Below are positions 8,663-18,040 of a DNA stretch of 48,917 nt, one piece after another. The position numbers and the translations under genes were made by a program. Within the stretch, counting starts at the first letter, position 1; each line of letters starts with the position of its first letter. The DNA is taken from contig NZ_LFMW01000025.1 of assembly GCF_001050345.1 (NCBI RefSeq), forward strand, positions 1 through 48,917, read 5' to 3'. Source of the stretch: Pseudomonas fildesensis. Lineage in GTDB: Bacteria; Pseudomonadota; Gammaproteobacteria; Pseudomonadales; Pseudomonadaceae. The notes under the pieces are model-generated. The model did no database searches, was not told the DNA's origin, and saw only the letters and a list, made by a program, of their open reading frames with translations.

Positions 8663-9745
8663 ATGATTGAGTTTATTGATCTGAAAGCTCAGCAAGCCAG
8701 AATAAAAGATGAAATCGATTCTGGGATACAGAAAGTTCTGGCGCACGGCCAATATATCCTTGGTCCAGAAGTTTACGAACTAGAGGAAAAGCTGAAAGAG
8801 TTTGTCGGCGCTGAATATTGCATTACCTGCGCAAATGGAACCGACGCGCTGCAAATCGTTTTGATGACGTTGGGTATAGGCCCGGGTGATGAAGTCATTA
8901 CCCCAGGGTTTACCTATATTGCTACCGCTGAAACTGTGGCGCTACTGGGTGCGAAACCAGTCTATGTTGACGTGGACGAAAAAACGTACAACCTCGATCC
9001 GAAATTGTTAGCCGCAGCAATAACCACACGTACTAAAGCAATTATCCCTGTGTCGCTTTATGGTCAATGTGCTGATTTTGACGCCATAAATTTAGTAGCA
9101 GAAAAATACAACATACCCGTGATTGAAGATGCGGCGCAGAGCTTCGGTGCTACCTATAAAGGGCGACGCTCCTGCAATCTGAGTAAAGTAGCCTGTACGA
9201 GCTTTTTTCCTAGCAAACCTCTTGGTTGTTATGGTGATGGGGGGGCGATATTTACCAATGATGAGCATTTGGCGACTATTATTCGACAAGTTGCAAGGCA
9301 CGGACAAGATCGGCGATATCATCATATCAGAGTGGGCGTTAACAGCCGGTTAGATACCCTTCAAGCGGCAATATTATTGCCAAAGTTAAAAATATTTTCT
9401 GACGAGTTGGAACGTCGAAATTCAGTGGCTGACAGGTACAACGAACTATTCAAGGCCACTGGCAAATTTTTGCCTCCCTTTGTAGAAACCCATAACTCGA
9501 GTGCCTGGGCGCAATACACCCTGCGTGTAGATAACCGAGACGAACTCCAGAAGAAATTCAGCGACGCAGGGATCCCTACTGCCGTTCACTACCCGATTCC
9601 GCTGAACAAACAACCGGCGGTAGCCGACCCGAATTCGAACTTGCCAGTTGGCGATCTCATTGCGGAACAAGTGATCAGTTTGCCCATGGGGCCTTACTTG
9701 AGCGTTGATGACCAGCAGAAAATCGTTGAGGTTGCAATCAGCTGA
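8663..9745 (+). CDS. wbpE: UDP-2-acetamido-3-keto-GlcA transaminase WbpE
   Basis: A 360-residue DegT/DnrJ/EryC1/StrS-type PLP aminotransferase. It transfers the amino group of glutamate to C3 of the WbpB product, also yielding 2-oxoglutarate that recycles WbpB. The Schiff-base lysine is K185 in FFPSKPLGCYGDGG; VIEDAAQSFGA and the substrate strand NGTDALQ are present. Length and lysine position agree with the characterised P. aeruginosa WbpE. The ATG immediately follows the wbpD stop codon, so the two are translated as a coupled pair. Confidence 0.95.
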   Translation: MIEFIDLKAQQARIKDEIDSGIQKVLAHGQYILGPEVYELEEKLKEFVGAEYCITCANGTDALQIVLMTLGIGPGDEVITPGFTYIATAETVALLGAKPVYVDVDEKTYNLDPKLLAAAITTRTKAIIPVSLYGQCADFDAINLVAEKYNIPVIEDAAQSFGATYKGRRSCNLSKVACTSFFPSKPLGCYGDGGAIFTNDEHLATIIRQVARHGQDRRYHHIRVGVNSRLDTLQAAILLPKLKIFSDELERRNSVADRYNELFKATGKFLPPFVETHNSSAWAQYTLRVDNRDELQKKFSDAGIPTAVHYPIPLNKQPAVADPNSNLPVGDLIAEQVISLPMGPYLSVDDQQKIVEVAIS

Positions 9746-9885
9746 CGTACTAAGTTTCAGGGAGTGCCTTTCCATAGCGTTGGTGTGTTGGTGAGTATCT
9801 AAAAGAGGCCAAACACTTGTTAGGCTCAGGCACCACTCTCATCATGTTTTAATTGTCTAATGTATGTCATAGCGAATATTTTGTA

Positions 9886-11133
9886 ATGAGGCTTACCTTA
9901 AAAAGTGATTATTGGAGAAGTATAGCTTCAGTGCTGACAGGGTCTGCCATTGCCCAAATTATCCCCATTCTGGGTGCTCTGGTCATCGCAAGACTTTATT
10001 CACCTGGTGAATTTGGTATTTTTGCTTCTTGGTTAGGTGGTGTCGTCTTTTTGGGCGTGCTTATCACTGTCAGATTCGAGACCGCATTGGCTATTGAGCA
10101 GGACGGGGCGCCACGAGCGCACGCGGTTTATTCAGTAGTGATAACGTCGCTGGTGGTCGCTGTCGGTTTCATGCTTGCAACTTTGCTAGTGTTATATGTA
10201 TTTCCAGAAATCACCCAAACTGTCTCTCTAACGTTGCTCCTTTGCGCGGTCCCTACGGCGCTCACTATTGGTCTTCTCCAGACTTGGCTGTCCTGGGCTG
10301 CCGCAGAAGGTCATTATGGTTTGCTTTCGAAAATGAGAATCTGTGGTGCGTCGAGCATCACTTTTTTACAGATTGGGTTGGGCTGTATTCATCCCAACGC
10401 TACCGTACTCGGAATTGGGTATTTTTTAGGCGGTTTGATTGCTTGTGGTATCGCCATAAAGTTAATGCCGCTACGTGTGCCAGGTCGAGAGATTGGTAAA
10501 GCAAAAACAGTCAAAGGGTTTTGGTATCGCCAACGTAGGTTTCCACAGTTTTCGCTACCGGCGGACGCGATAAACTCCGCTGCTGCTCAGTTGCCCGTTA
10601 TCATTGTGGCCCATCGATATGGGGCAGAGGTAGCTGGATTGCTAGCAATGACATTACGGATTCTAGGAGCTCCGCTCGGCCTATTGGGCAAGTCTGTGCT
10701 TGACGTGTTTAAACGGCACGCTGCCTCCCGCTATCGCGAATATGGCGAATGCCGCGACATCTATATTCGAACCTTTAAGGTGCTTTCCCTTGGTTCATTA
10801 ATATTTGTTGCGGTGATGCTGTTTTTGAGTGAACCCATATTTGTTATATTTTTTGGGGAAAAATGGCGTTTCTCCGGAACTATCGCTACTTGGATGCTGC
10901 CATATTTTGCGTTGGCATTCATCGCTAGCCCGCTGAGCTATATGGTTTACATCGCCGGTAAGCAAAATCTTGATTTGCTTTGGCAGGTGGCACTTTTGGC
11001 AATGACAGTGACCGCGTTGAGTGTGTTTCAGGATTATGCCGTAGCTTTGAAAGTTTACAGCGTTGGATATGCTGCCCTGTATGTTGTTTATGTAGCCATG
11101 TCATATCATTTTAGCCTGGGTGACAAAAGATGA
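9886..11133 (+). CDS. wzx: O-antigen flippase Wzx
   Basis: About 415 residues with roughly 12 hydrophobic segments. The N-terminus SIASVLTGSAIAQIIPILGALVIARLYS is followed by PGEFGIFASW, which is the polysaccharide-flippase (MATE-like, Wzx/RfbX) pattern. It should move the undecaprenyl-diphosphate-linked repeat unit across the inner membrane for Wzy. The frame is open from a TTG at 9853; I chose the ATG at 9886 because it begins just before the first membrane segment, but neither start has a strong ribosome-binding site. The stop overlaps the hisH2 start by 4 nt (ATGA), indicating translational coupling. Confidence 0.88.
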   Translation: MRLTLKSDYWRSIASVLTGSAIAQIIPILGALVIARLYSPGEFGIFASWLGGVVFLGVLITVRFETALAIEQDGAPRAHAVYSVVITSLVVAVGFMLATLLVLYVFPEITQTVSLTLLLCAVPTALTIGLLQTWLSWAAAEGHYGLLSKMRICGASSITFLQIGLGCIHPNATVLGIGYFLGGLIACGIAIKLMPLRVPGREIGKAKTVKGFWYRQRRFPQFSLPADAINSAAAQLPVIIVAHRYGAEVAGLLAMTLRILGAPLGLLGKSVLDVFKRHAASRYREYGECRDIYIRTFKVLSLGSLIFVAVMLFLSEPIFVIFFGEKWRFSGTIATWMLPYFALAFIASPLSYMVYIAGKQNLDLLWQVALLAMTVTALSVFQDYAVALKVYSVGYAALYVVYVAMSYHFSLGDKR

Positions 11134-11744
11134 TTGTTATTGTCGATTACGATATAGGCAATGTGGCCGCCGTATCAAATATGCTGATGCGCTTGGGCAT
11201 TCGATCTTTGATTACTTCAGATAAAAAGGAAATTGAAAAGGCAAGCAAAATTATTCTTCCTGGCAATGGTTCATTTGATGCCTGCATGAAAAATTTAAAG
11301 GCCAGCGGCCTAATTGGTCTATTGGAAGACAAAGTGCTAGAGCAACATACCCCCCTATTGGGTATCTGTGTGGGCGCCCAGATGCTGGGTAATAGCAGTT
11401 CAGAAGGAAATGAAGAGGGCCTTGGATGGCTGGAAATGGAAGTCAAAAAACTCCCTGATATCGAGGATTTACGAGTACCTCATATGGGTTGGAATGACGT
11501 TTCAGCGGTTGCTGGTACAACGCATTATCTTACAAACGATATTGAAAGTGACGCCCGTTTCTATTTTGTGCATAGCTATTTTATGCAGCCCGCGGACCCG
11601 GGCAATATTATTTTGACTGCAAAGTATGGTCTCGAGTTTGCAGCAGGTGTTGCGCATGGGAATATATGCGGCGTTCAGTTTCATCCCGAAAAAAGCCATC
11701 GATTTGGCAAGCGTCTTTTAAATTCATTTGCTCGAGGATTATAA
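11130..11744 (+). CDS. hisH2: HisH-like glutaminase for O-antigen amidination (HisH2)
   Basis: A 204-residue class I glutamine amidotransferase. The triad is visible: C80 in GICVGAQMLG, with H185 and E187 in VQFHPEK. It is a paralogue of histidine-biosynthesis HisH. In LPS loci it makes ammonia from glutamine and channels it through HisF2 to WbpG, which converts a 3-acetamido group to acetamidino. That role follows from the hisH2–hisF2–wbpG context, since no other histidine genes are present. It overlaps wzx by 4 nt and abuts hisF2. Confidence 0.92.
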   Translation: MIVIVDYDIGNVAAVSNMLMRLGIRSLITSDKKEIEKASKIILPGNGSFDACMKNLKASGLIGLLEDKVLEQHTPLLGICVGAQMLGNSSSEGNEEGLGWLEMEVKKLPDIEDLRVPHMGWNDVSAVAGTTHYLTNDIESDARFYFVHSYFMQPADPGNIILTAKYGLEFAAGVAHGNICGVQFHPEKSHRFGKRLLNSFARGL

Positions 11745-12491
11745 ATGCACCGCCCACGCATAATTCCTTGTTTACTGATAAGTGGCAACGGATTGGTTAA
11801 AACAAAGAGGTTCAAGGATCCTACATATATCGGTGATCCTGTTAACGCCGTGAGAATTTTTAGTGACAAAGAAGCAGATGAAATTGTTGTCTTGGATATA
11901 GATGCATCAAAAAATCAAACCGAGCCCAATTACCAGTTGATTGAAGAGATTGCGGGAGAGGCTTTCATGCCACTCGCATATGGCGGAGGCGTAAAAAATC
12001 TCTCCCAAGTAAGGAAATTGATCAGATTGGGTATTGAAAAAATAGTGATTAATACGGCATCGATTGAATCAAAAGGTCTTATCAGAGAGGCCGCGGATAT
12101 CTTCGGGAGCCAAGCAATTGTTGGTGCCGTGGATATCAAGAAAAATATATTCGGCACATACAAAGTCTATGTGCGGTCTTCCACTGTCGAAGTGAAGTGT
12201 AGTCTGGATGAACATATTGATAATTTGATATCTTCGGGCGTAGGAGAGATATTCTTAAATAATATCGACCGCGACGGAATGATGAATGGTTATGACTTGA
12301 ACCCGATTTTGCGTACGACCAGCAGAGTCAATGTGCCAGTGGTTGCGTGTGGTGGTGCTGGTTCTATTGATGACCTCGCATCTGTAATACGAGAGGGGCG
12401 TGTGTCGGGTGCGGCTGCGGGGAGCATGTTTGTTTTTCATGGCAAGCACCGCGCGGTTCTCATTAATTATCCAAAAGATATTCAGCTATAG
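11745..12491 (+). CDS. hisF2: HisF-like ammonia-channel protein (HisF2), first catalytic Asp replaced
   Basis: A 248-residue TIM barrel of the HisA/HisF family. The N-terminal strand reads IIPCLLISGNGLVKT, where true HisF has IPCLDVKDG, so the position of catalytic Asp11 is Leu11. The second catalytic aspartate, D130 in GAVDIKK, is kept. The loss suits a specialised protein that only conducts ammonia from HisH2 to WbpG and no longer makes imidazole glycerol phosphate. The start codon directly follows the hisH2 stop. Functional assignment rests on context and on the same substitution as I recall it in P. aeruginosa HisF2. Confidence 0.9.
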   Translation: MHRPRIIPCLLISGNGLVKTKRFKDPTYIGDPVNAVRIFSDKEADEIVVLDIDASKNQTEPNYQLIEEIAGEAFMPLAYGGGVKNLSQVRKLIRLGIEKIVINTASIESKGLIREAADIFGSQAIVGAVDIKKNIFGTYKVYVRSSTVEVKCSLDEHIDNLISSGVGEIFLNNIDRDGMMNGYDLNPILRTTSRVNVPVVACGGAGSIDDLASVIREGRVSGAAAGSMFVFHGKHRAVLINYPKDIQL

Positions 12492-12492
12492 T

Positions 12493-13779
12493 ATGGGCAA
12501 TATTCGTATGCTAAAGGGCAGTACATTAAACTCGCTGATAGTGGGCGTTATCGGGTTTTTTATACTGATTTCATACGGTTTGCAGTTACAAAAGGATAAT
12601 GAGTACATAGGCTATGTTAATATCAATTTGGACATGCCGTACTTGTCCCGTGTCGTATTCGGAATTATCCTGCTTGGAATTATTCTGCCTAAGAAAATTA
12701 TCAGGCCTTCTGATTTTTTTGCGTTTCTGTATGGTTTTTTTGTATTGCTTCCTTACGTGTTATTAAGTTCCGTGAGGGGGGAGGTGCCATTTGCAGAGTT
12801 TGTTGTATTCTTTATGACATTGGTGCTTCCCCTTCTACTAATAAAACTCATGATATTAACAATGCCCGTAATTAGAGTTCCAGGAATTCTAACTCAGGGT
12901 AGTGTTATTTTCGTACTTTGCTTGTTCGTCGCGGTTGGCATAATGGTTGCTTTGTCAAACCCGACGCCGTCTGCTGGCTTTGACTTTTCTAACGTGTATG
13001 AGCGCAGATTAGAAGGCCGCGATATTTTTATATCTGGGTCGCTGTTCTCGTATCTAAGTGCAGCTAATATTAATGGGTTCTCGCCTTTTATAGCTTTTTG
13101 GGCATGCTGGAAGAAAAAATACTGGTTACTAGTCGTCCCAATTTTGTGTTGGTTGACGTTTTTTTATTTGTTGGGGGTCAAGGCGCCGCTTTTGTTTATC
13201 TGTGTTGCCGCTCTGTTGGGCATGGCAGCAAATAAGGCAAAAATCGTTAGCTTTATAAGCTATATATATTGGTTGGTCATGGCGGCTTTCTGCATATTTG
13301 CTATTGAGTACAGTTTGAATGGTTATTCTTACGTGGCTGATTATTTTATTCGTCGGTCATTTGCCGTGCCTCCATGGGTAATGTCTTCTTTTTTTGAGTT
13401 TATGAGCTCGGATAATACTTCTTGGTCCTTATTGAATGGCGCACTTGAAGATAAGCCGATTAGCTTACTTATAGGTGAAGATTTTCTGGGGATGGATGGG
13501 CTAAACGCTAATACCAACGCTTTTATCTACAGTCTAGGGGCAGGAGGGATACCTTTGTATTTTCTGACAATAGCATTGGTAGGTGTTGTCTTTCTTATTC
13601 TGGACTCTGCGTTTTCCGTAAAGAACAATCCAAGCTTTATATGTCTTGGTTTTTCTTACGCAATTTTAGTCATTGAGCAGGCTGCTACGACCGCGTTGCT
13701 ATCCTCTGGAATCGGTATGTTGATAGCGCTCATGATCTTCTCTAAACGAAATATGGACAGTACTTATGCTGCAAAATGA
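12493..13779 (+). CDS. wzy: Probable O-antigen polymerase Wzy
   Basis: A 428-residue, very hydrophobic protein with about 10–11 predicted membrane segments and a larger hydrophilic loop near residues 155–185 (ERRLEGRDIF). Wzy proteins are recognised by topology and context rather than sequence. This is the only polytopic protein in the locus besides Wzx and WbpC, and a Wzy is required with Wzx and Wzz. The frame stays open upstream into hisF2 (GTG 12400). The ATG at 12493, 2 nt after the hisF2 stop, is the natural start. Its end overlaps wbpG by 14 nt. Confidence 0.75.
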   Translation: MGNIRMLKGSTLNSLIVGVIGFFILISYGLQLQKDNEYIGYVNINLDMPYLSRVVFGIILLGIILPKKIIRPSDFFAFLYGFFVLLPYVLLSSVRGEVPFAEFVVFFMTLVLPLLLIKLMILTMPVIRVPGILTQGSVIFVLCLFVAVGIMVALSNPTPSAGFDFSNVYERRLEGRDIFISGSLFSYLSAANINGFSPFIAFWACWKKKYWLLVVPILCWLTFFYLLGVKAPLLFICVAALLGMAANKAKIVSFISYIYWLVMAAFCIFAIEYSLNGYSYVADYFIRRSFAVPPWVMSSFFEFMSSDNTSWSLLNGALEDKPISLLIGEDFLGMDGLNANTNAFIYSLGAGGIPLYFLTIALVGVVFLILDSAFSVKNNPSFICLGFSYAILVIEQAATTALLSSGIGMLIALMIFSKRNMDSTYAAK

Positions 13780-14914
13780 CGCATACAAGATCTGCACAAA
13801 CTGTGTAATGGATACCTCTGACAAAGACATTACCTTTGATGAAGACGGTGTTTGTAATCACTGCCGGAAATTTGGGTTGGTGTCTAAAAGTAGTTGGTTT
13901 CCGAATGAGGCCGGGGCTGCGAAATGGTCGCGTATAATTGAAGAGATAAAGCTAGCAGGGAAAGGCAAAGAATATGATTGCGTATTGGGATTAAGCGGTG
14001 GGGTTGACAGCTCCTACCTGGCGATAAAGGTAAAGGATTGGGGGCTTCGTCCCCTAGTTGTTCATGTTGATGCTGGGTGGAACAGCGAGCTCGCGGTTGC
14101 GAATATCGAGTCTATAGTCAAGCATTGCGGGTACGATCTCCATACGCATGTAGTTGATTGGGAAGAAATGCGCGATTTACATCTGGCGTATCTGAGAGCG
14201 GGTATTTCAAATCAGGACGTTCCCCAAGACCACATTTTTTTCTCAAGCCTTTATCACTTCGCTATTAAGAACGACATCAAATGTATGATGTCGGGCGGCA
14301 ATTTGGCGACTGAAGGTGTTTTCCCGGAGTGCTGGCATGGAACGGCTATGGATGCAATTAATTTGCATGCAATTCATAGTAAGTATGGCACCCGAAAGCT
14401 TAAAAATTATAAGACTATCAGTTTCTTCCAGTACTATATTTGGTACCCGTTTATCAAAAAAATGCGTACTGTCAGACCGTTGAATTATATGCCTTACGAC
14501 AAGGAGCGAGCGCTGGAGGAGTTGAAGGATACTGTCGGCTACAAACCATATGCGCGTAAGCATGGTGAGTCGCAGTTCACTAAACTATTTCAAAATTATT
14601 ATCTCCCCAAGAAATTTGGGTATGATAAGCGGCGCCCTCATTTAGCGAGTCTTATTGTCTCCGGTCAACTGAGTAGAGACGCTGCACTGGAGAAGCTTGA
14701 AGAACCTTTATATGATTTAGATCAACTAGAGCTTGATATTGCCTATTTTTGCAAAAAGCTACGAATATCCAGGTCGGAGTTCGATGATTTGATGAATGCT
14801 CCCATTCACGAGTACACCGATTTTCCTACTTGGAACGGGCGCTATCGTATCCTGAAATCGGTGCAAAGAGTTGTAGCTCGTTTAACTGGACGGCGGTTTA
14901 GCGTGTACTCCTGA
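13766..14914 (+). CDS. wbpG: N-acetyl sugar amidotransferase WbpG
   Basis: A 382-residue PP-loop ATPase of the WbpG/PseA family. Cysteine pairs C10/C13 and C30/C33 (CTNC … CNHC) look like a metal site, and the pyrophosphatase loop SGGVDSS follows. With ammonia from HisH2–HisF2 it adenylates and amidates an N-acetyl group, giving an acetamidino sugar (the reaction known for ManNAc3NAmA in P. aeruginosa O5). The start at 13766 lies inside the wzy end. The substrate here is probably the product of WbpA-B-E-D. Confidence 0.92.
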   Translation: MLQNDAYKICTNCVMDTSDKDITFDEDGVCNHCRKFGLVSKSSWFPNEAGAAKWSRIIEEIKLAGKGKEYDCVLGLSGGVDSSYLAIKVKDWGLRPLVVHVDAGWNSELAVANIESIVKHCGYDLHTHVVDWEEMRDLHLAYLRAGISNQDVPQDHIFFSSLYHFAIKNDIKCMMSGGNLATEGVFPECWHGTAMDAINLHAIHSKYGTRKLKNYKTISFFQYYIWYPFIKKMRTVRPLNYMPYDKERALEELKDTVGYKPYARKHGESQFTKLFQNYYLPKKFGYDKRRPHLASLIVSGQLSRDAALEKLEEPLYDLDQLELDIAYFCKKLRISRSEFDDLMNAPIHEYTDFPTWNGRYRILKSVQRVVARLTGRRFSVYS

Positions 14915-14954
14915 TGCAGGAACTATTTAACAGTCAACGGCCGGAAGTATTATT

Positions 14955-16061
14955 ATGAAAGTATGTCACCTAACATCGGCGCATCCTCGTTTTGACAGCC
15001 GAATATTTTTCAAGGAGTGTGTGTCCTTGGAAAATAATGGATATCAAGTGTCTCTGATTGTTGCCGATGGCCTGGGTGAGGAAGTTAAAGCTGGAATCAG
15101 CATTCATGACGTTGGTAAATCCAGCGGCCGACTGAATCGTATGTACGCGACCACTCGAAGGGTGTTTGAGCGCTCGCTTGTAGTTGATGCTGATATCTAT
15201 CATATCCACGATCCCGAGTTAATACCTGTTGGTAGAAAGCTGCTACGCCGCAAGAAAAAAGTAATATTTGATGCGCATGAAGATCTGCCTAAACAAATCT
15301 TAGCTAAATCCTATATGAACGTTGTTGTAAGGCACGTTCTTTCTCGCGTGTTTTACTTGTATGAACATATCGTGTTGTCAAAATTTACCGGGGTTATAGC
15401 TGCAACACCTTTTATCAGAGATAAATTTCTGAAGATCAACGCCAATACGGTTGATATCAATAATTTCCCGATTTTGGGCGAGTTGACTGATGACATGCCC
15501 GTACAACAAAGTGACAGTTCGAGTATTTGTTATATTGGGGGCATCGCAAAGAATCGAGGAATCTTGGAGATTGTTGATGCGGTAGGAAGGTGCCGACATG
15601 ACGTCAGGCTTTTGCTGGCCGGTGTGTTTTCAGAACCCAATGTCGAGCTGCAGTCGCAGGGCATGTCCTCTTGGGCAAGAGTAGACGCTTTAGGCTATCT
15701 GGATAGAAGCGGCATCAAAGACGTTTTGCGACGTTCAATGGCTGGGCTGGTCACTCTTCATCCTACAATCAACTACATTGATGCGTTGCCCGTGAAAATG
15801 TTCGAGTATATGAGCGCTGGCGTACCAGTCATAGCTTCTGATTTTCCGTTGTGGCGCAGTGTCGTGATCGAAAGTGAGTGCGGGCTGTGTGTCGATCCTC
15901 TTGATAGCCAGTCAATCGCACGCGCAATTGATTTCCTGTCCGAGAATCCTGAACAGGCACGGATAATGGGCAGCAATGGTCAGTTAGCTATAAAAAATAA
16001 GTATAATTGGCAGATAGAAGAAGGCAAATTGCTCGATTATTATAAGGCACTCAGCAGGTAA
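14955..16061 (+). CDS. GT4-type glycosyltransferase, WbpH-like
   Basis: A 368-residue GT-B glycosyltransferase. The N-terminus is MKVCHLTSAHPRFDSRIFFKE, a pattern common to LPS GT4 enzymes. The donor-binding region near the C-terminus reads KMFEYMSAGVPVIASDFP followed by the acidic-E motif region. It should add one sugar to the lipid-linked repeat unit at the cytoplasmic face. It lies directly after wbpG, where P. aeruginosa O5 has wbpH; donor and linkage cannot be read from sequence. GGAAG precedes the ATG by about 8 nt. Confidence 0.88.
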   Translation: MKVCHLTSAHPRFDSRIFFKECVSLENNGYQVSLIVADGLGEEVKAGISIHDVGKSSGRLNRMYATTRRVFERSLVVDADIYHIHDPELIPVGRKLLRRKKKVIFDAHEDLPKQILAKSYMNVVVRHVLSRVFYLYEHIVLSKFTGVIAATPFIRDKFLKINANTVDINNFPILGELTDDMPVQQSDSSSICYIGGIAKNRGILEIVDAVGRCRHDVRLLLAGVFSEPNVELQSQGMSSWARVDALGYLDRSGIKDVLRRSMAGLVTLHPTINYIDALPVKMFEYMSAGVPVIASDFPLWRSVVIESECGLCVDPLDSQSIARAIDFLSENPEQARIMGSNGQLAIKNKYNWQIEEGKLLDYYKALSR

Positions 16062-16204
16062 GTGCCGTCCTCCACTGAATATGAGGAGGGCTTGAATTTA
16101 GATTGCGCCTTGTCATGATTTATGGTTGGGGCGCGTCGCTTTGTTAGAGCGCTGATTGGACTGAGTATCTCCAAGCGGTATCATGATTTTATAGGGTTTA
16201 AACT

Positions 16205-18025
16205 ATGTGCGGGATATTTGGTATCGTTTCTTCATCCGCCGTGGTCGAAAAGGATTTAGCTTTTTTGGCTCGGCATGCGATGCAACGTGGTAGGGATTCG
16301 AGTGGATTATTGATTTGGGATTCCTCCAAGTATAAAGCTACCAGAGCGGACTATGACGTGGTCTCACTCTTGAAGCGGAATCCTGTTAGAAACGCTACGT
16401 TGGTAGTCGGTCATAGCCGCTTGATCACCAATGGTCTTTCCGATAATCAGCCCGTCGTACGAGAAAACATCTGTGTTTTCCATAATGGCATCATTGTCAA
16501 TGATGCTGAAATCTGGGGGCAGATCAAGCCCGAACGAAAGTTGGAAATCGACAGTGAGGTCATCGCGGCGATTGCTCAAGAATACCTGGCTAACAACGTT
16601 GAACTGGATGGCTTGGCCAAGGTGGTCCTTTCTCTTTGTAAGGGCGTGGTAGCTTGCGCGATCCTCCTGCCAGAGCGAGGGAAAGCATTAATTTTTTCCA
16701 ACAATGGCAGTCTGTATGTAGGTGAGTTGAATGGAAGTGTCTGCTTTTCTTCAGAACGCTTCCCTCTAGCTGAAATTGGTTGTGCCTCAATCAAGCAAGT
16801 GCGTGAGGAGGCGGTGGTTATTGATATTCCTACCGCCTCTGAGCTAACTGTTTCTGACGATAATCGTCGAGTCCATAACCTGATACCACCATTTAAATTT
16901 AATCAGGTAGAAGAAAAATTACTTGAATACAACACGCCTGAATTGCGGCGCTGCACCAAGTGTATTCTTCCAGAAACAATGCCTTATATTACGTTTGATG
17001 CGAGCGGCGTGTGTAACTACTGCACGACGTATAAGCTGCGTAATGTGCCTAAGCCAAAGCAAGAGATTTTTGATCTTGTTGCGCCTTACCGCCGTAACGG
17101 TGCACTGGATTGCATCGTGCCTTTTTCCGGTGGGCGTGATAGTTGCTATGGATTGCATCTAATTGTTAAAGAACTGGGCATGAACCCGGTTACGTATACG
17201 TATGATTGGGGCATGGTCACGGATTTAGGGCGCCGTAATATCAGCAGGATGTGTGCTGAGTTGGGTGTCGAGAATATCATTATTGCTGATGATATCGACA
17301 AAAAGCGGAATAACATCGCGGTCAACCTGAGAGCTTGGTTGAAGTCGCCGCATCTCGGAATGATCAGTATTCTGACTTCAGGTGACAAACACTTTTTCCG
17401 CCATGTGGAAACAGTTAAGCGTCAAACGGGCGTGGGATTAAACTTGTGGGGTGTGAATCCGTTGGAGGTTACCCACTTCAAAGCTGGCTTTTTGGGTATA
17501 CCGCCGGATTTCGAAGAAAAACGCGTGTACATGCACGGTTGGCAAAAGCAAGTTGAGTACCAGAGCCTGCGTTTCAAGGCGATGTTGAAGAGCCCGGGCT
17601 ACTTCAATTCGTCGCTATGGGATACGTTGTCGGGCGAATATTATAGAAGTTTCACCGAGAAAAAAGATTACTACCATATTTTTGATTACTGGAGCTGGGA
17701 CGAAAAGACCATCGACGACACGTTGATTGGAGAGTACGACTGGGAGACTGCAGTCGATACCAGCACGACTTGGCGTATCGGTGACGGCACAGCAGCGTTC
17801 TATAATTATATCTACTATACGGTTGCCGGTTTTTCTGAACACGATACGTTCCGCAGCAACCAAATTCGTGAAGGTGTCATGACACGTGAACGAGCGTTAG
17901 AACTTGTCAAAGATGAAAATCAGCCAAGATATCAAAATATTCGCTGGTACCTCGATGCGTTGGGTATGGATTTTAGTGGTGTTATAAAAACGATTAATTC
18001 AATACCAAAGCTGTACAAACTTTGA
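16205..18025 (+). CDS. wbpS: WbpS-like fusion: Ntn glutaminase + PP-loop amidotransferase
   Basis: A 606-residue two-domain protein. Residues 1–~215 form a class II (Ntn) glutamine amidotransferase with nucleophile Cys2 (MCGIFGIV), plus GHSRLITNG and VFHNGIIVND. The rest resembles WbpG: cysteines C250/C253 (RRCTKCILP), a second CNYC pair, and the PP-loop SGGRDS at 308–313. It therefore makes its own ammonia from glutamine and uses ATP to amidate a sugar, most likely the C6 carboxylate of a uronic acid (carboxamide), as proposed for WbpS in other P. aeruginosa serotypes. It complements the separate HisH2/HisF2/WbpG system upstream. Confidence 0.87.
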   Translation: MCGIFGIVSSSAVVEKDLAFLARHAMQRGRDSSGLLIWDSSKYKATRADYDVVSLLKRNPVRNATLVVGHSRLITNGLSDNQPVVRENICVFHNGIIVNDAEIWGQIKPERKLEIDSEVIAAIAQEYLANNVELDGLAKVVLSLCKGVVACAILLPERGKALIFSNNGSLYVGELNGSVCFSSERFPLAEIGCASIKQVREEAVVIDIPTASELTVSDDNRRVHNLIPPFKFNQVEEKLLEYNTPELRRCTKCILPETMPYITFDASGVCNYCTTYKLRNVPKPKQEIFDLVAPYRRNGALDCIVPFSGGRDSCYGLHLIVKELGMNPVTYTYDWGMVTDLGRRNISRMCAELGVENIIIADDIDKKRNNIAVNLRAWLKSPHLGMISILTSGDKHFFRHVETVKRQTGVGLNLWGVNPLEVTHFKAGFLGIPPDFEEKRVYMHGWQKQVEYQSLRFKAMLKSPGYFNSSLWDTLSGEYYRSFTEKKDYYHIFDYWSWDEKTIDDTLIGEYDWETAVDTSTTWRIGDGTAAFYNYIYYTVAGFSEHDTFRSNQIREGVMTRERALELVKDENQPRYQNIRWYLDALGMDFSGVIKTINSIPKLYKL

Positions 18026-18040
18026 GTCGGCCCGATTTTA

